Assembly (NCBI GenBank): GCA_963971535.1
Contig: OZ020589.1
Coordinates: 48,270,636-48,334,635, forward strand
DNA from: Notolepis coatsorum
Taxonomy: Eukaryota; Chordata; Actinopteri; Aulopiformes; Paralepididae
Direction: 5' to 3'
Length of the DNA: 64,000 bases
Below the pieces are notes generated by a model. It was not told the origin of the DNA. It was given only the letters and a program-made list of their open reading frames with translations, and did not search any database. This document shows, piece after piece, positions 10,824-23,302 of the stretch. How positions within the stretch are numbered: the first letter of the stretch is position 1; every line of letters begins with the position of its first letter. The position numbers were made by a program, and so were the translations under genes.

Positions 10824-12835
10824 GCATGCGGGTTACGTGATCATTATATGATTTTCTGTACCCGCAAAAAGCTAAAACAAAAGGCCGGCTGTCACAAAAC
10901 AGTCGCATCTAGGGACCACAAAACCTACTCTAGAGAGGCCTTTAACCAAGAACTGGAGAGCATGGACTGGTCAGATGAGCACACTGAAATACTGACCGCT
11001 ATGAAAACCAGAGACAAAAAATGCTCTGAACTTCATAAAAGTCAGACAAAGCTTACCAAAAGCTCAAACAGTGAACTCCAAGCCCACGTGGTTGAACAAA
11101 AAATTCAAAGAAACAGACAAAAATTTCGTAAACACCATGATCAAAACCGCAAAAAAAATCATCAATGACAAAACTGAGGAAAACAAACAAACCCTGTGAA
11201 CTTTGGAAATTACTCAACAACCAACTAGGCTGCAGCAAAAAACTAAAAACCAGATTTACAAACATAAACATAAAGACTGAAAACACTCATCACAGACAAA
11301 CTGGATGTGGCCAAATACCTAAACATATTCTTTACAAACATAGCCACAACACTGGTTGATAAACGACCCTCCCACTCAGGGCATTATGGGGTAGAACACA
11401 TAGTAGCATACTACAAAAACCTAGGGGTCCGCAAAGACGACTTCAAACTGGAAATGGTATCAACAGATGAGGTACTCAAAAAACTGAGTGCCCTCCAACC
11501 AAATTCCTCAGAGACTCAGCAGCCGCCATCACCCCAGTCATCACACACATAATAAACTTCTCCATAAAACAGGGACACGTCCCCAAGGACTTCAAAATTG
11601 CGAGAGTGACCCCCCTGCACAAAAAGGGCAGCAAATTAGACCGAGGCAACTACCGCCCTGTTTCTATTCTTACCTCCATCTCGAAAGTCATGGAAAAAAT
11701 AGTCTACGAACAGGTAGAAAAGTACCTAGCGAAAAAAAAATCTATTCTACGAATTCCAATCTGGCTTCAGAACATCCCACTCCACTGACCATGACCATGC
11801 CTTCTCTATTTGAACGACCACATCAAACAAGAGGTGGATGCGGGCAAATACTGCGACATGGTCATGCTGGACCTACAAAAGGCCTTTGACACTGTCAATC
11901 ACTCCATTCTGATTGACAAGCTAAAAGTAATTGGTTTTGATAGTCTATCAGTGAGCTGGATGCAATCCTACCCTGAGGGGAGATAACAGATGGTGGAGGT
12001 AAACGGTACCCTATCCCCCCCCCCTCACAGTGAGCTGTAGTGTTCCACAAGGAAGCATACTAGGACCACTACTGTTCCTAATTTATGCAAATGACATGTC
12101 GTCAGCTTGTGACTGCAACTTGTTCCATCCTAGAGGCAAATCTTTCCTGTGACAAAATGGCATCCAATGTAATAAAAAAAGTCAACCAACAAACTAGATT
12201 CTTGTACCGGATCTCCTCTCTGGTAAACAAGAATACCCTGAAGACTCTGGCAGGAGCACTCATTCAAGGGTACTACGACTATGCTTGCACCTCATGGTAC
12301 CAAAGCACCTCAAAGGCGCTAAAAACAAGATTACAAACATCACAAAACAAACTGGTCAGACTACTACTTGACCTTACTCCTAGAACCCACCTCACCCCTG
12401 CCCACTTTGACTACCTAGGGTGGCTTAGAGTAGATGACAGCAACTTGCAATGGGCCTGGTCTACAAGATACACTACACGACTAAGGTACCCATGTACATG
12501 TCAAAATACTTCCCAAAGGTCGGTGAATACCACGACCACAACACCAGAGGGAGCTCCACAAATCATGTTAAACCCAGATTCGGCTCAAACAAGGGACTAA
12601 ACACGTTTCGCAATTATGCCACATCAATGTGGAACGCCCTACCCAAAGCTGTAAAGGAATGTGAATCACTACCCACTTTCAAAAACACTCTCAAAGAGCA
12701 CCTGTAAATGTCCTAACCCAACCCCCTCCAATGTACAGTAAATGTCCTAACCCAATAATACACGAGACCCTCTTCTTGGAACAAATGGTTTCGTCGATAT
12801 TCCAATGTACAGTTTTGCTTGTACAGTTGTACAGT

Positions 12836-12956
12836 TTCCCCCACCCCACCTACCCACCCCCCCCCCCACCCCACCCACCCAACCACCTCCAATGTACAGT
12901 CCCCCCCCCACCCCACCTACCCAACCCCCCCCATCCCACTTACCCAACCTCCTCCA
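12836..12956 (+). repeat. C-rich minisatellite in the LINE 3' UTR
   Basis: ccaatgtacagt blocks are separated by runs of C and cccacc, giving roughly two extra units compared with the shorter homologous tract at 55440-55490. It is strongly cytosine-biased on this strand. Confidence 0.8.
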
Positions 12957-13004
12957 ATGTACAGTTTCTACGTCAAATGTACTCTCTTTTTTAGACTTTT
13001 TGTA

Positions 13005-13034
13005 TGAATGAATGAATGAATGAATGAATGAAAA
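13005..13034 (+). repeat. (GAAT)n microsatellite
   Basis: About seven copies of gaat, inside the LINE 3' UTR. The tract is absent from the second LINE copy near 55530. Confidence 0.9.
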
Positions 13035-13502
13035 AGTTTATTTTTCATTATCACAAACAGTACTGTATTTGTAAATCTGATATGTCATAAATGTATAGAT
13101 GTAGCAGTACTGTCTATCTGTATGTCATATATGTTATGATTAATTGAAAATGGGGGACCCTGATGTAAACGAGACGAAAGTCTTTCTCTGGTCTGCATCC
13201 CCTTAACAATTGTTTGTATTGAGCTGTACTGTATTGTACCCATTCTGCAATCTGTTAATAAAGTTTTCAATCAATCAATCAATCACTCAGACTGGAAAGC
13301 TGACGGGTGTTAATTGCTCTAGAGGGGAGGGGTGCCATGGAATGAATTCTGGGTAGTTGTAGTTGTCTTACATTGTAAGCGAATTGCCCCCCGTCTCTCT
13401 TTAAGGCCCTTCATCTCTGAATACGTTTTGTGATATCACCATGATTCATAGGACATAGCTTGAAAAGTATCCCCCCAAAATGTTCAAGTGATGGCTTATT
13501 TT

Positions 13503-13883
13503 TAGGGATGTCCGATATTATCGGCCTACCGATATTATCGGCCGATATCGGCATTAAAATGTGATATCGGAAAATATCGGTATCTGTTTTCAAAAAATAA
13601 ATAAAAAATAATCTTTTTTATTTATTTTTTACATTTCTATAAACCTTTATTTACCCAGGCAAGCAAGTAAGAACAAATTCTGATTTTATTTATTGTCAAA
13701 AGTATGCATAATGTTATGTTAATTCCACAACAAGAGATAAGTAATGTTAATTACATGAAATTATTCAGTTTTTGGGGGGGGGGGGGGGACCCTGCATATA
13801 TCGGTATCGGTTGATATCGGTATCGGAAATTAAGAGTTGGACAATATCGGTATCGGTAAAAAAGCCAATATCGAGCATCCCTA
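13503..13883. mobile_element. hAT MITE, TAGGGATGTCCGATA family
   Basis: 381 bp with ends tagggatgtccgatat and the complement of atatcgagcatccctac less one base. The perfect 8-bp duplication cttatttt is at 13495-13502 and 13884-13891. Tatcggtatcgg subterminal repeats. A 5'-deleted relative is at 24733-24962. An empty-site paralogue lies at 6051-6075. Confidence 0.93.
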
Positions 13884-14750
13884 CTTATTTTGAAGGTATG
13901 AATCAATCTGTACTTTCCTATCATGTATAGAGCTGCCGCGATTACCGCATTACCGCGGTATCGCTGTTACATCACGGCCACCGCAGAGTAGGCTGAATAC
14001 CGCGTCACCGCTGTTTTTTATAATAATAATAATAAATTACCCTCCTCTCGTTGGGCTTGCGGCTCTGCAGATATACCCTACTCCTCTATCGAGGTTCCAA
14101 GCGACCCTATTGGGTACCAGAAAAGTCACGTGAAACATTGCAGACCACTGATTGGTCAGAAGAGAGACGCGTCACACGTTGTAGCGTCATGCAGTGTGTT
14201 ACCACCAATCGGCAAGCGCGTATTAGTTTTTTACGTCCTGAATGTCAGCTCATCACAACACGGCTAATAACGTTAGCTTTAACTCTCTCTCCGAGTGGAC
14301 TACCATCGCGCCTCAGGAGTACTAAACGAGACATAATGATTTTACTGTCTGCAACGAATGTTATAATAAAAGCCCTTCGTTCTATACACTTGTCTGATTG
14401 AAAACTTTATTAACAGACCGCAGAATGGGACAACTCAGCACGCTCTGAGCAAAGAAAGGAACTGAGATATGAATAGAGTATTGCTTGCTATGGTCCGGTA
14501 AATACGCTGATGTTATTGAACGTATAACTATATAATGTCAATGCCACAAAACGAATGCCTTTATTATAAAGTAGTAACTTTATAGTAATAATAATAAGAA
14601 AGGGTCGGGGGGGTTAGGGGTGCCTGTAACTGTTCCGCAACAGTAAGTGACTTCCGGGGTAGGCCTGATTGGCCCCGACAGGCACGTGACGCGGCAAACT
14701 CAGGACGCGCAACGAGGCTGCTGAGAGCTGTCGCGCGGAAATAGGCTGTC

Positions 14751-15040
14751 TATTGCCATTCTCTAACACAAACTCTAACCTTAACCAGCTCCTTAACAGC
14801 GCCTAAACTTAACCGTTCTAACCTTAACCAACTCCGAAACAATGCCTAACCTTAACCTTAACCTTAACCATGCCTAACCTTAACCATAGAAAGAATATTG
14901 CCATTCTCTAAGACAAACTCTAACCTTAACCAGCTCCTTAACAGCGCCTAAACTTAACCGTTCTAACCTTAACCAACTCAGAAACAATGCCTAACCTTAA
15001 CCTTAACCTTAACCATGCCTAACCTTAACCGGCGAAAGAA
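14751..15040. repeat. Two-copy 145-bp tandem repeat rich in CCTTAA
   Basis: The unit starting tattgccattctctaa at 14751 recurs at 14896. Each unit contains many ctaaccttaacc steps, which resemble but are not the vertebrate telomere repeat (CCCTAA). Confidence 0.9.
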
Positions 15041-15080
15041 TACACGTTAAAAAAAAAATCACGTAAAAAAAAAAAAAATT

Positions 15081-15148
15081 GATGGGATTCGAACTCACCA
15101 ACAACGGACCGCAGGATCGCAGGACCGCTGCTCTGCCAGGTGAGCTGA
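15081..15148 (-). repeat. tRNA-like sequence (SINE-head type, not a functional tRNA)
   Basis: Read on the minus strand it starts ttcagctcacctggcagagc (box A-like) and ends gagttcgaatcccatc (box B). Spacing fits a tRNA, but the anticodon arm is degenerate and no discriminator/CCA context is seen. Treated as a tRNA-derived repeat. Confidence 0.55.
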
Positions 15149-15642
15149 AGCGCCGAATGAAAGTCATGGCGTATTTGGACGGTTACGTAATTCCGCAAGC
15201 TCTGCCGCTCGGCTCCGCGGAGCGTGCCGCGCGGCAGAGAAAGTTGCACGTCACGTGCCTGTCGGGGCCAATCAGGCCTACCCCGGAAGTAACTTACTGT
15301 TGCGGATAAGCTATAAGCGTTAGGGGTAACCACCCCTGCCCGCGACACCGAGTGAACTGCGCACGACCAGAGGGGAAACTTCGAATCCGTGTTTCACTTT
15401 CAATAACTAATGCGTGCTTGCCGAATCCCAAACAATATTCATGCTGCAAAGTCATCCTCTAAAGATAGACATTTAGACTAGAGGCAGGCTATATGCTATA
15501 AAGAGTAGACTACCACTAAAAAAAAATGCATTCAAACTTTTTTTTTTTTTTTTTTTGTGTGCGTGCGGTAATAACCGCGGCGGTAGGAAATATTTTGCAA
15601 ATTTCTGCGGTAAGGAAATAATCAAGCAGCTCTAATCATGTA

Positions 15643-17631
<1,989 letters not shown>

Positions 17632-17709
17632 GCGGTGTACCAGCTAGCTCCTGATGAGAAGAGGAGGGACTACGGACTGAATGTTTTAGACACATACTTC
17701 AATAACGGG
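17632..17709 (+). CDS. grk4: GRK exon: RGS-homology domain, second segment
   Basis: Twenty-six codons (AVYQLAPDEKRRDYGL... ending YFNNG) with acceptor GGCTAG and donor GTGAGA, phase 0 at both ends. The protein joins the previous exon as DAV/AVYQ, matching the AVAEYE junction of mammalian GRK4. This is one of the least conserved parts of GRKs, so the exon is placed mainly by frame, splice sites and the LDTYF core. The acceptor lies about 90 bp after a (TC)n/(TCGC)n microsatellite. Confidence 0.85.
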
Positions 17710-17930
17710 GTGAGACACAAACGCACACACACACAAATTCCATTAGATGTACAATTCTTCCGCAAAATGTACCTGCATCCAAGCAGAAACCTGTTTAATC
17801 CCACATGATTTTGATGGCAGTTTAGTGAGTAGATTGAAATTCAAACTGTATATTCTAGGCAAAAGATAAGGAATTGATAAACAATGAGTGGACTGTTGGA
17901 GCATCCTGACCTGTGTGTTTGTGTCACCAG

Positions 17931-18031
17931 TCGGCAGCCCATCTGCCGGACATACCTCAGGATGTGGTGGCTGGGTGCCGGGAGAAGCTGGAGCAGACTC
18001 CCTGCAAGGAGTTGTTCAATGACTGTAACAA
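17931..18031 (+). CDS. grk4: GRK exon: RGS-homology domain, third segment
   Basis: Encodes SAAHLPDIPQDVV...TPCKELFNDCN plus two bases of the next codon. CKELF is a strong GRK4/5/6 landmark. The acceptor is CACCAG. The donor is GTAGGT after AACAA, and the split codon AA/G restores NK-IVREYL with the next exon. In-frame read-through into the intron would hit a stop at once, which fixes the donor. A polypurine minisatellite begins about 170 bp downstream. Confidence 0.87.
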
Positions 18032-18199
18032 GTAGGTCTCATGGTCTTCCTTCACACACACTCACTAGTTCATTTCACACCAATGACCACACAGACACAA
18101 CATATTCAATAGAAATCGATTGTTTATCTATGCAGCAGCCTAAAGCAGGCAGCTTGGGGAGGATGCACTCGGAGCCATGCGCTCCTCTGCAAGTACACT

Positions 18200-19393
18200 C
18201 AGTGGGGAAAGGATGGGGGAAAGGAGGCGGGAAAGGAGGAGGTAAAGGATGGGGGAAAGGAGGTAAAGGATGGAAGAAAGTAGGAGGTAAAGGATGGGGG
18301 AAAAGAGGTAAAGGATGGAAGAAAGTAGGAGGTAAAGGATGGGGGGAAAGGAGGAGGTAAATGATGGGGGAAAGGAGGAGGTAAAGGATGGGGGGAAGGA
18401 GGAGGTAAAGGATGGGGGGGAAGGAGGAGGTGAAGGATGGGGGAAAGGAGGAGGTAAAGGATGGGGGAAAGGAGGTAAAGGATGGGGGGAGGAGGAGGTA
18501 AAGGATGGGGGGAGGAGGAGGTAAAGGATGGGGGAAAGTAGGTAAAGGATGGGGGGAAAGTAGGAGGTAAAGGATGGGGGGGGAAGTAGGAAGTAAAGGA
18601 TGGTGGAAAGGAAGAGCTAAAGGATGGGGGAAAGGAGGAGGTAAAGGATGGGGGAAAGGAGGTAAAGGATGGAAGAAAGTAGGAGGTAAAGGATGGGGGA
18701 AAGGAGGAGGTAAAGGATGGGGGAAAGGAGGTAAAGGATGGTGGAAAGGAAGAGCTAAAGGATGGGGGAAAGGAGGAGGTAAAGGATGGGGGAAAGGAGG
18801 AGGTAAAGGATGGGGGAAAGGAGGAGGTAAATGATTGGGGAAAGGAAGAGGTAAAGGATGGGGGAAAGGAGGAGGTAAAGGAAGGAGGAGGTAAAGGATG
18901 GGGGAAAGGAGGAGGTAAAGGATGGGGGGAAGGAGGAGGTAAAGGGTGGGGGGAAGGGGGAGGTAAATGATGGGGGAAAGGAGGAGGGAAAGGAGGTAAA
19001 GGATGGGGGGAAAGTAGGAGGTAAAGGATGGGGGGAAAGTAGGAAGTAAAGGATGGTGGAAAGGAAGAGCTAAAGGATGGGGGAAAGGAGGAGGTAAAGG
19101 ATGGGGGAAAGGAGGAGGTAAAGGATGGGGGAAAGGAGGAGGTAAAGGATGGGGGAAAGTATGGGGGAAAGGAGGAGGTAAAGGATGGGGGAAAGGAGGA
19201 GGTAAAGGATGGGGGAAAGGACGAGGTCAATTATGGGGGGAGGAGGTAAAGGATGGGGGGAAGGAGGAGGTAAAGGGTGGGGGGAAGGAGGAGGTAAAGG
19301 GTGGGGGGAAGGAGGAGGTAAAGGATGGGGGAAAGGAGGTAAAGGATGGGGGGAAAGTAGGAAGTAAAGGATGGTGGAAAGGAAGAGCTAAAG
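18200..19393. repeat. Polypurine G-rich minisatellite, about 1.2 kb
   Basis: Units of roughly 22-24 bp based on aaaggatgggggaaaggagg with aggt joins, about 50 variable copies, almost pure purine on the + strand. Both strands are open as low-complexity frames (SFPPSFTS-type on minus), which are artefacts of the repeat. The right edge abuts the L1-like LINE at 19394. Confidence 0.95.
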
Positions 19394-20358
19394 GATGGGG
19401 GAGCAGTCCGAGTTCGAAGTTACGAAGCTCCGGAGTTGCAAGTATCTATAGAAGTGTGACCTAGGGATCTTGTATTTCTGTACTAGCTGTTCAAAGGAGG
19501 CAAAGTTTCCGTCTATATAGAGGTCAGACAGCGTAATCACTCCACTCCCAGCCCAACTGTCGAAGGCCTTATCCATCGTTGATGGGACAAACATGTGATT
19601 TCTTGTGATCGGAGCAGCCAGTGATAGTTCCCTGAGGGAGAAGGTTCTTCTAAATTGGTTCCACACTTTTATCGAATGGATGACAACTGGGTTCGAGGTA
19701 AAGCTAGATATGGGCTGTGTGAACGGGAGCTTAGCACATAACAAGGCAGATATGGAGGTGGATTTAACCGACGCTCTCTCCAGCACTGTCCACCAGGGGG
19801 CTGTGTCCTCGCCCTTTACCCAGTATAATAACGATCTTATGTTTGCTGCCCAGTAGTAGTAAATAAAGTTTGGAAGCGCCATCCCACCCATTACGCGGGG
19901 TCTCTGCAGCATAGATCTTTTGATCCGGGGCGTTTTTTTTTTTTTTAGATAAAGGAGGATATCTGGTTGTTTATCTTGGAGAAGAACGTTTTAGTCAGAA
20001 AGACTGGAAGACTCTGAAATACATATAGAAATTTCGGCAATACATTCATCTTTATTGTGTTGATTCTCCAACCCAGGGATAGCGACAGGGGGTCCCAACG
20101 TTCAATATCTCTTGCCAGATTAGAGGGTAAAGGTTGATAGTTAGCCATATATAGGTCCTTATGTTCATGCGTGATCCATATCCCGAGGTACTTGAACTTT
20201 TTAGGGCTAATTTTAAACTGGAATGTGCTCAGAGGTATCCGATCTGCCGAGGTGCCGACGGGCATCAGTTCGCTTTTTTGAACGTGGATTTTGTATCCGG
20301 ATATTTTGCCGAAGTCCGCAAGTAGGGTCATCAACCGAGGAAGACTTGTTTGGGGTTG
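19394..20358 (-). pseudogene. LINE ORF2 C-terminal region
   Basis: Two open stretches: 19945-20334 (FGKISGYKIHVQKSELMPVG, FKYLGIWITHEH) and 19394-19912 (PRVMGGMALPNFIYYYWAAN). These match the post-RT region of L1/Tx1-type ORF2. A T run at 19937-19948 marks the break between frames. Confidence 0.85.
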
Positions 20359-20366
20359 TGATATAT

Positions 20367-20714
20367 TAGTGATGCACCAATGTGAAAATTCTGGCCGATA
20401 CCGATAACCGATATTAATATTGCTGTTCTGGCCGATACCGATATTTACCGATGTCGATATCTCTGTATAGAAAACACTTTTTTATGATAATCAAATAAAG
20501 AGCTATTTTCCAAAACGCATAATTTTTTTACTTTTGTAACTTATTTTCAGAAATGACTGATATTTTGAAACTATTTAAGGCCAAAACATGTAAAAAGATA
20601 TATATATTTTTTTTTAATATCGGCCCTATCTTGATATCGGACCGATACCGATGTGTAAAAAAACTGCCATATCGGCCGATATTATATCGGCGGCCGATAT
20701 ATCGTGCATCACTA
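20367..20714. mobile_element. hAT MITE, TAGTGATGCACC family, inside the LINE
   Basis: 348 bp, ends tagtgatgcaccaatgtg and the complement of tatcgtgcatcacta. The perfect 8-bp duplication tgatatat is at 20359-20366 and 20715-20722. Gccgata subterminal repeats. Confidence 0.93.
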
Positions 20715-20722
20715 TGATATAT

Positions 20723-21512
20723 ACAACAACATGACGTCCGCGTAGAGCGAGACTTTATGCTCCGAGCCCGCGCGCATGATCCCTTTGATATCGGTGTTCT
20801 GCCTCAGAGCCAGCGCAAGGGGCTCCATTGTGATCGCGAAAAGGAGTGGAGATAAAGGACATCCCTGTCTCGTACCCCTATGGAGTTCAAAGTAGGTGGA
20901 TAGATTGTTGTTGGTGCGAACGGCAGCCATCGGAGACGTATATGGAATTTTAATCCAAGCTATGAGCTTAGGGCCAAACCCAAACCTCTCCAGAGCATGA
21001 AAAAGATAGTTCCACTCCACCCGATCAAACGCTTTTTCCGCATCAAGGGAGAGGACCACCTCAGGTGTTCCGGGTGGAGAGGGGCTATACAGGATATTTA
21101 GGAGGCGTCTGATATTAAAGAAAGAGTACCGATTCCTGATTAAGCCTGTTTGGTCCGGCGAGATAATTGAGGGGAGAACCTTGACATCGTCGTTAAGGAG
21201 GGAAATTGGACGGAACGAGCCGCATTCCAGTGGGTTCTTGTCTTTCTTAAGGATTAAGGAGATAACAGCTTGGCGCATGGTCGGAGGAAGAGAATTTGTT
21301 GAGAATGATTCATCAAATGCGGCTAGCAGCACCAGGGACAGCTGGGTTGAGAATCTTTTGTAGAAGTCTGTAGGGTAGCCGTCTGGCCCCGGGGACTTGC
21401 CACTCTGCATAGATCTGATCGCTGACGTAATCTCCGCAACCGTAAGTTCCTCCTCCAGATCTGTGGCCCTCTCTGGGTCGACTGTCGGGACGCGGAGGGT
21501 CCTATAGAAATC
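20723..21512 (-). pseudogene. LINE ORF2 reverse transcriptase, YADD changed to YADV
   Basis: Ordered RT motifs are visible: GKSPGPDGYPTDFYKRF, FRPISLLN, LSLDAEKAFDRVEW, HRGTRQGCPLSPLLFAI and LYADVMLLYIS. The second Asp of the YADD metal site is Val (GTC for GAC), which should abolish polymerisation. The domain breaks off at the hAT at 20367-20714. Confidence 0.9.
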
Positions 21513-22205
21513 ATGAGCGTGAGCGGCGCTTGGAGCGGAGCGGGCGGTTTTGACGTGAGCGAGGAGTGGGTTTTAAAATGGGTCGGCGCGACGTCCGGAG
21601 CGAGAGTTCTCCTCCGCTCCAATCCACTCCGGGCCGCTCACACAGTGGTTTAACACTGATGTAATAATATACATGTAATACAATGCCAAAGCAACAGATG
21701 GCGATGTACAAACATGAAGGCCATTTTCAACCAATGAGAATTGAGAAGGGGGAACCTGTGATATCCTGTTCAGGCTTTGTCACTCACAGGATGTTAGAAA
21801 AGTATCGACGCCATTGTTGTTGTCGTTAGCTTACATGCTAACGTTAATGGCAGCGACCATAGCATTGTGGCTCGGCTAACTATCATCGCTTAATAGAGCT
21901 AGTGAATGGATAAACAACGTTATTTAACATTGCATAATGGGTACAATTACAATGCGGCTCAATACAAACAATTGTTAAGGGGCCCAGGGGGTGTAGACTG
22001 TTGTAGTTTGAGCTCATTTACACCATGCTAAAAAAAAAAAAAAAAAGCAGAGCGATCTGGCGCGGGGAGCGCTCGATTCAAGGTGAGCGGTGAGGGAGCG
22101 GAGAGCGACTTGGGGGCGGGGTCAACATGATCGATTAGCGGAGCGGACCAAGCTTTAAAGAGCGAAGAGCGGATTTCTCGGCCGCGCCGATCCGCTCACA
22201 TGGCC
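21512..22205. mobile_element. GC-rich insertion in LINE ORF2
   Basis: It interrupts the ORF2 linker between ILAHQLRQRTANQ and FYRTLRVPTVDPE. Ends tgagcgtgagcggcgc and the complement of gccgatccgctcaca are roughly inverted; gagcgg motifs are repeated at both ends. An internal A run is at 22029-22046. Exact borders and target duplication are not clear; hAT-like is a guess. Confidence 0.6.
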
Positions 22206-22364
22206 TGACTGGTTGGCAGTTCTTTGTCGTAGCTGATGGGCAAGTATCCGTCCGGCCTTCTCCCCATGTTCATAGTACCCCTGTCGCGTTTTAGTAATGA
22301 GGTACTCAGCCTGTCGTGTTGATTGGAGGTCAAACTCAGTTCGCAACGATATACGTTTTTTCAA

Positions 22365-23302
22365 CGTGTCGGTTGATGGCGAGTGGCTATGTAGTCTATA
22401 TCTAGCTCCAAAATCTCGTCCGTCAGTTGCTTAAGGCGTGCCGTGTTTATCTTTTTTTGATTGACGCAATATGAAATCACCTGTCCCCTTAAGTACGCCT
22501 TCAGTGATTCCCAAATGGTTAAAGAAGACATTCCCGGAGTCTTATTAATGTCGAGAAATAATGTAATTTCCGAGGTGATGAAGTTTGTGAAGGCTTCCTC
22601 CGACAGGAGCAACGGGTTGAGTCTCCACTGGCGGTGGCCGAGCCGTGTATTCGGGATACTCATTTTCATAACTAAGGGACCATGGTCCGAGATAACTATC
22701 GCTCCGTATTCGCATTTGGTTACGAGGGGAAGGAGTCTCTTATCCAGGAGAACGCTGTCTATGCGCGAGAAGGTATTATGGACCGGGGGGAAAAAGGAGT
22801 ATCCTCTGGATGTAGGATTACGAAACCGCCACACGTCAGCTACCCCATATGATTTAAGAAAGCGCCCGATTGCGCGGGCCGAGCTAGACTGTGGGGCCTT
22901 CCTGGACGAGCTACGGTCCAGCACCGGGGAGAGTGCACAATTCATGCCGCCGCCAAGGATGAGATGGTGCGAGGTCATATCCGGTAGGCGAGAAAAAAGG
23001 CTGGTGAAGAACAAAGGATTGTCCCAGTTTGGTGCGTAGATATTAGCCAGAATGACCGGAAATGAATGCAGTTTCCCCACCACTATAATATAGCGCCCTG
23101 CAGGGTCGGCCTCTACACTTGACATAGTAAATGGCGTGTTTTTATCTATCAAAATGGCTGCTCCTCTGGCCCTTGTGTGGAAGTTGGAGTGATACATCTG
23201 TCCCACCCACCCCCCCCTCAGTTGATCATGGTCCGCAGTTTTTAAGTGTGTCTCCTGTAAAAACGCTATGTCTACATTGAGTTGTTTTAAATGTGTAAGC
23301 AC
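22365..23302 (-). pseudogene. LINE ORF2 endonuclease domain
   Basis: Shows THLKQLNVDIAFLQETHLKT (catalytic E), IYAPNWDNP, a degenerate LILGGGMNCALSPVLDRSS, FSRIDSVLLDKRLL and ISDHGPLVM (SDH motif). GGGMN replaces the usual GGDFN, so the catalytic Asp is lost. The frame shifts at about 22365, where the linker (LRTEFDLQSTRQAEYLITKT) continues in another frame to about 22206. Confidence 0.85.

Larger units (their letters stand above)
10848..13285 (+). mobile_element. Degenerate non-LTR retrotransposon (family A, copy 1)
   Basis: Fragments of one reverse-transcriptase protein in changing frames: ITPVITHIINFSIKQGHVPK, the RT motif GNYRPVSILTSISKVMEKI (about 11645-11700), a KAFDTVNHSIL segment near 11878, and the C-terminal region ending TFKNTLKEHL at 12707. 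The 3' UTR has a C-rich minisatellite (12836-12956) and ends in TAATAAAGTTTTCAATCAAT repeats. Stops and frameshifts kill it. The catalytic YADD region appears deleted or scrambled near 12060-12110. A second copy of the 3' half is at 54800-55768. Confidence 0.85.
14634..15306. mobile_element. Inverted-repeat element with 60-bp arms
   Basis: tccgcaacagtaagtgactt, then ccggggtaggcctgattggc on the left, is matched in reverse complement at 15250-15306 with one or two mismatches. The interior holds a 145-bp tandem duplication (14751-15040) and a tRNA-like segment on the minus strand (15081-15148). I cannot assign a superfamily. Confidence 0.8.
13928..15634. mobile_element. hAT element, TAGAGCTGC family, with nested inverted-repeat element
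   Basis: Ends tagagctgccgcgattaccg and the complement of caagcagctcta. The 8-bp duplication atcatgta is perfect (13920-13927, 15635-15642). Ccgcggta-rich subterminal segments at both ends. No transposase. Contains the inverted-repeat element 14634-15306. Confidence 0.92.

Noticed and set aside
14751-15040. Possible interstitial telomere repeats
   Set aside because: The units are CCTTAA within 145-bp repeats, not CCCTAA arrays.
15081-15148. Functional tRNA gene on the minus strand
   Set aside because: Box A and B are present but the anticodon arm does not fold well and the sequence sits inside a transposon; a SINE-type remnant is more likely.
18199-19230. 343-codon open frame on the minus strand with SFPPSFTS repeats
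   Set aside because: It is the complement of the polypurine minisatellite; the frame is open only because the repeat unit lacks stops.
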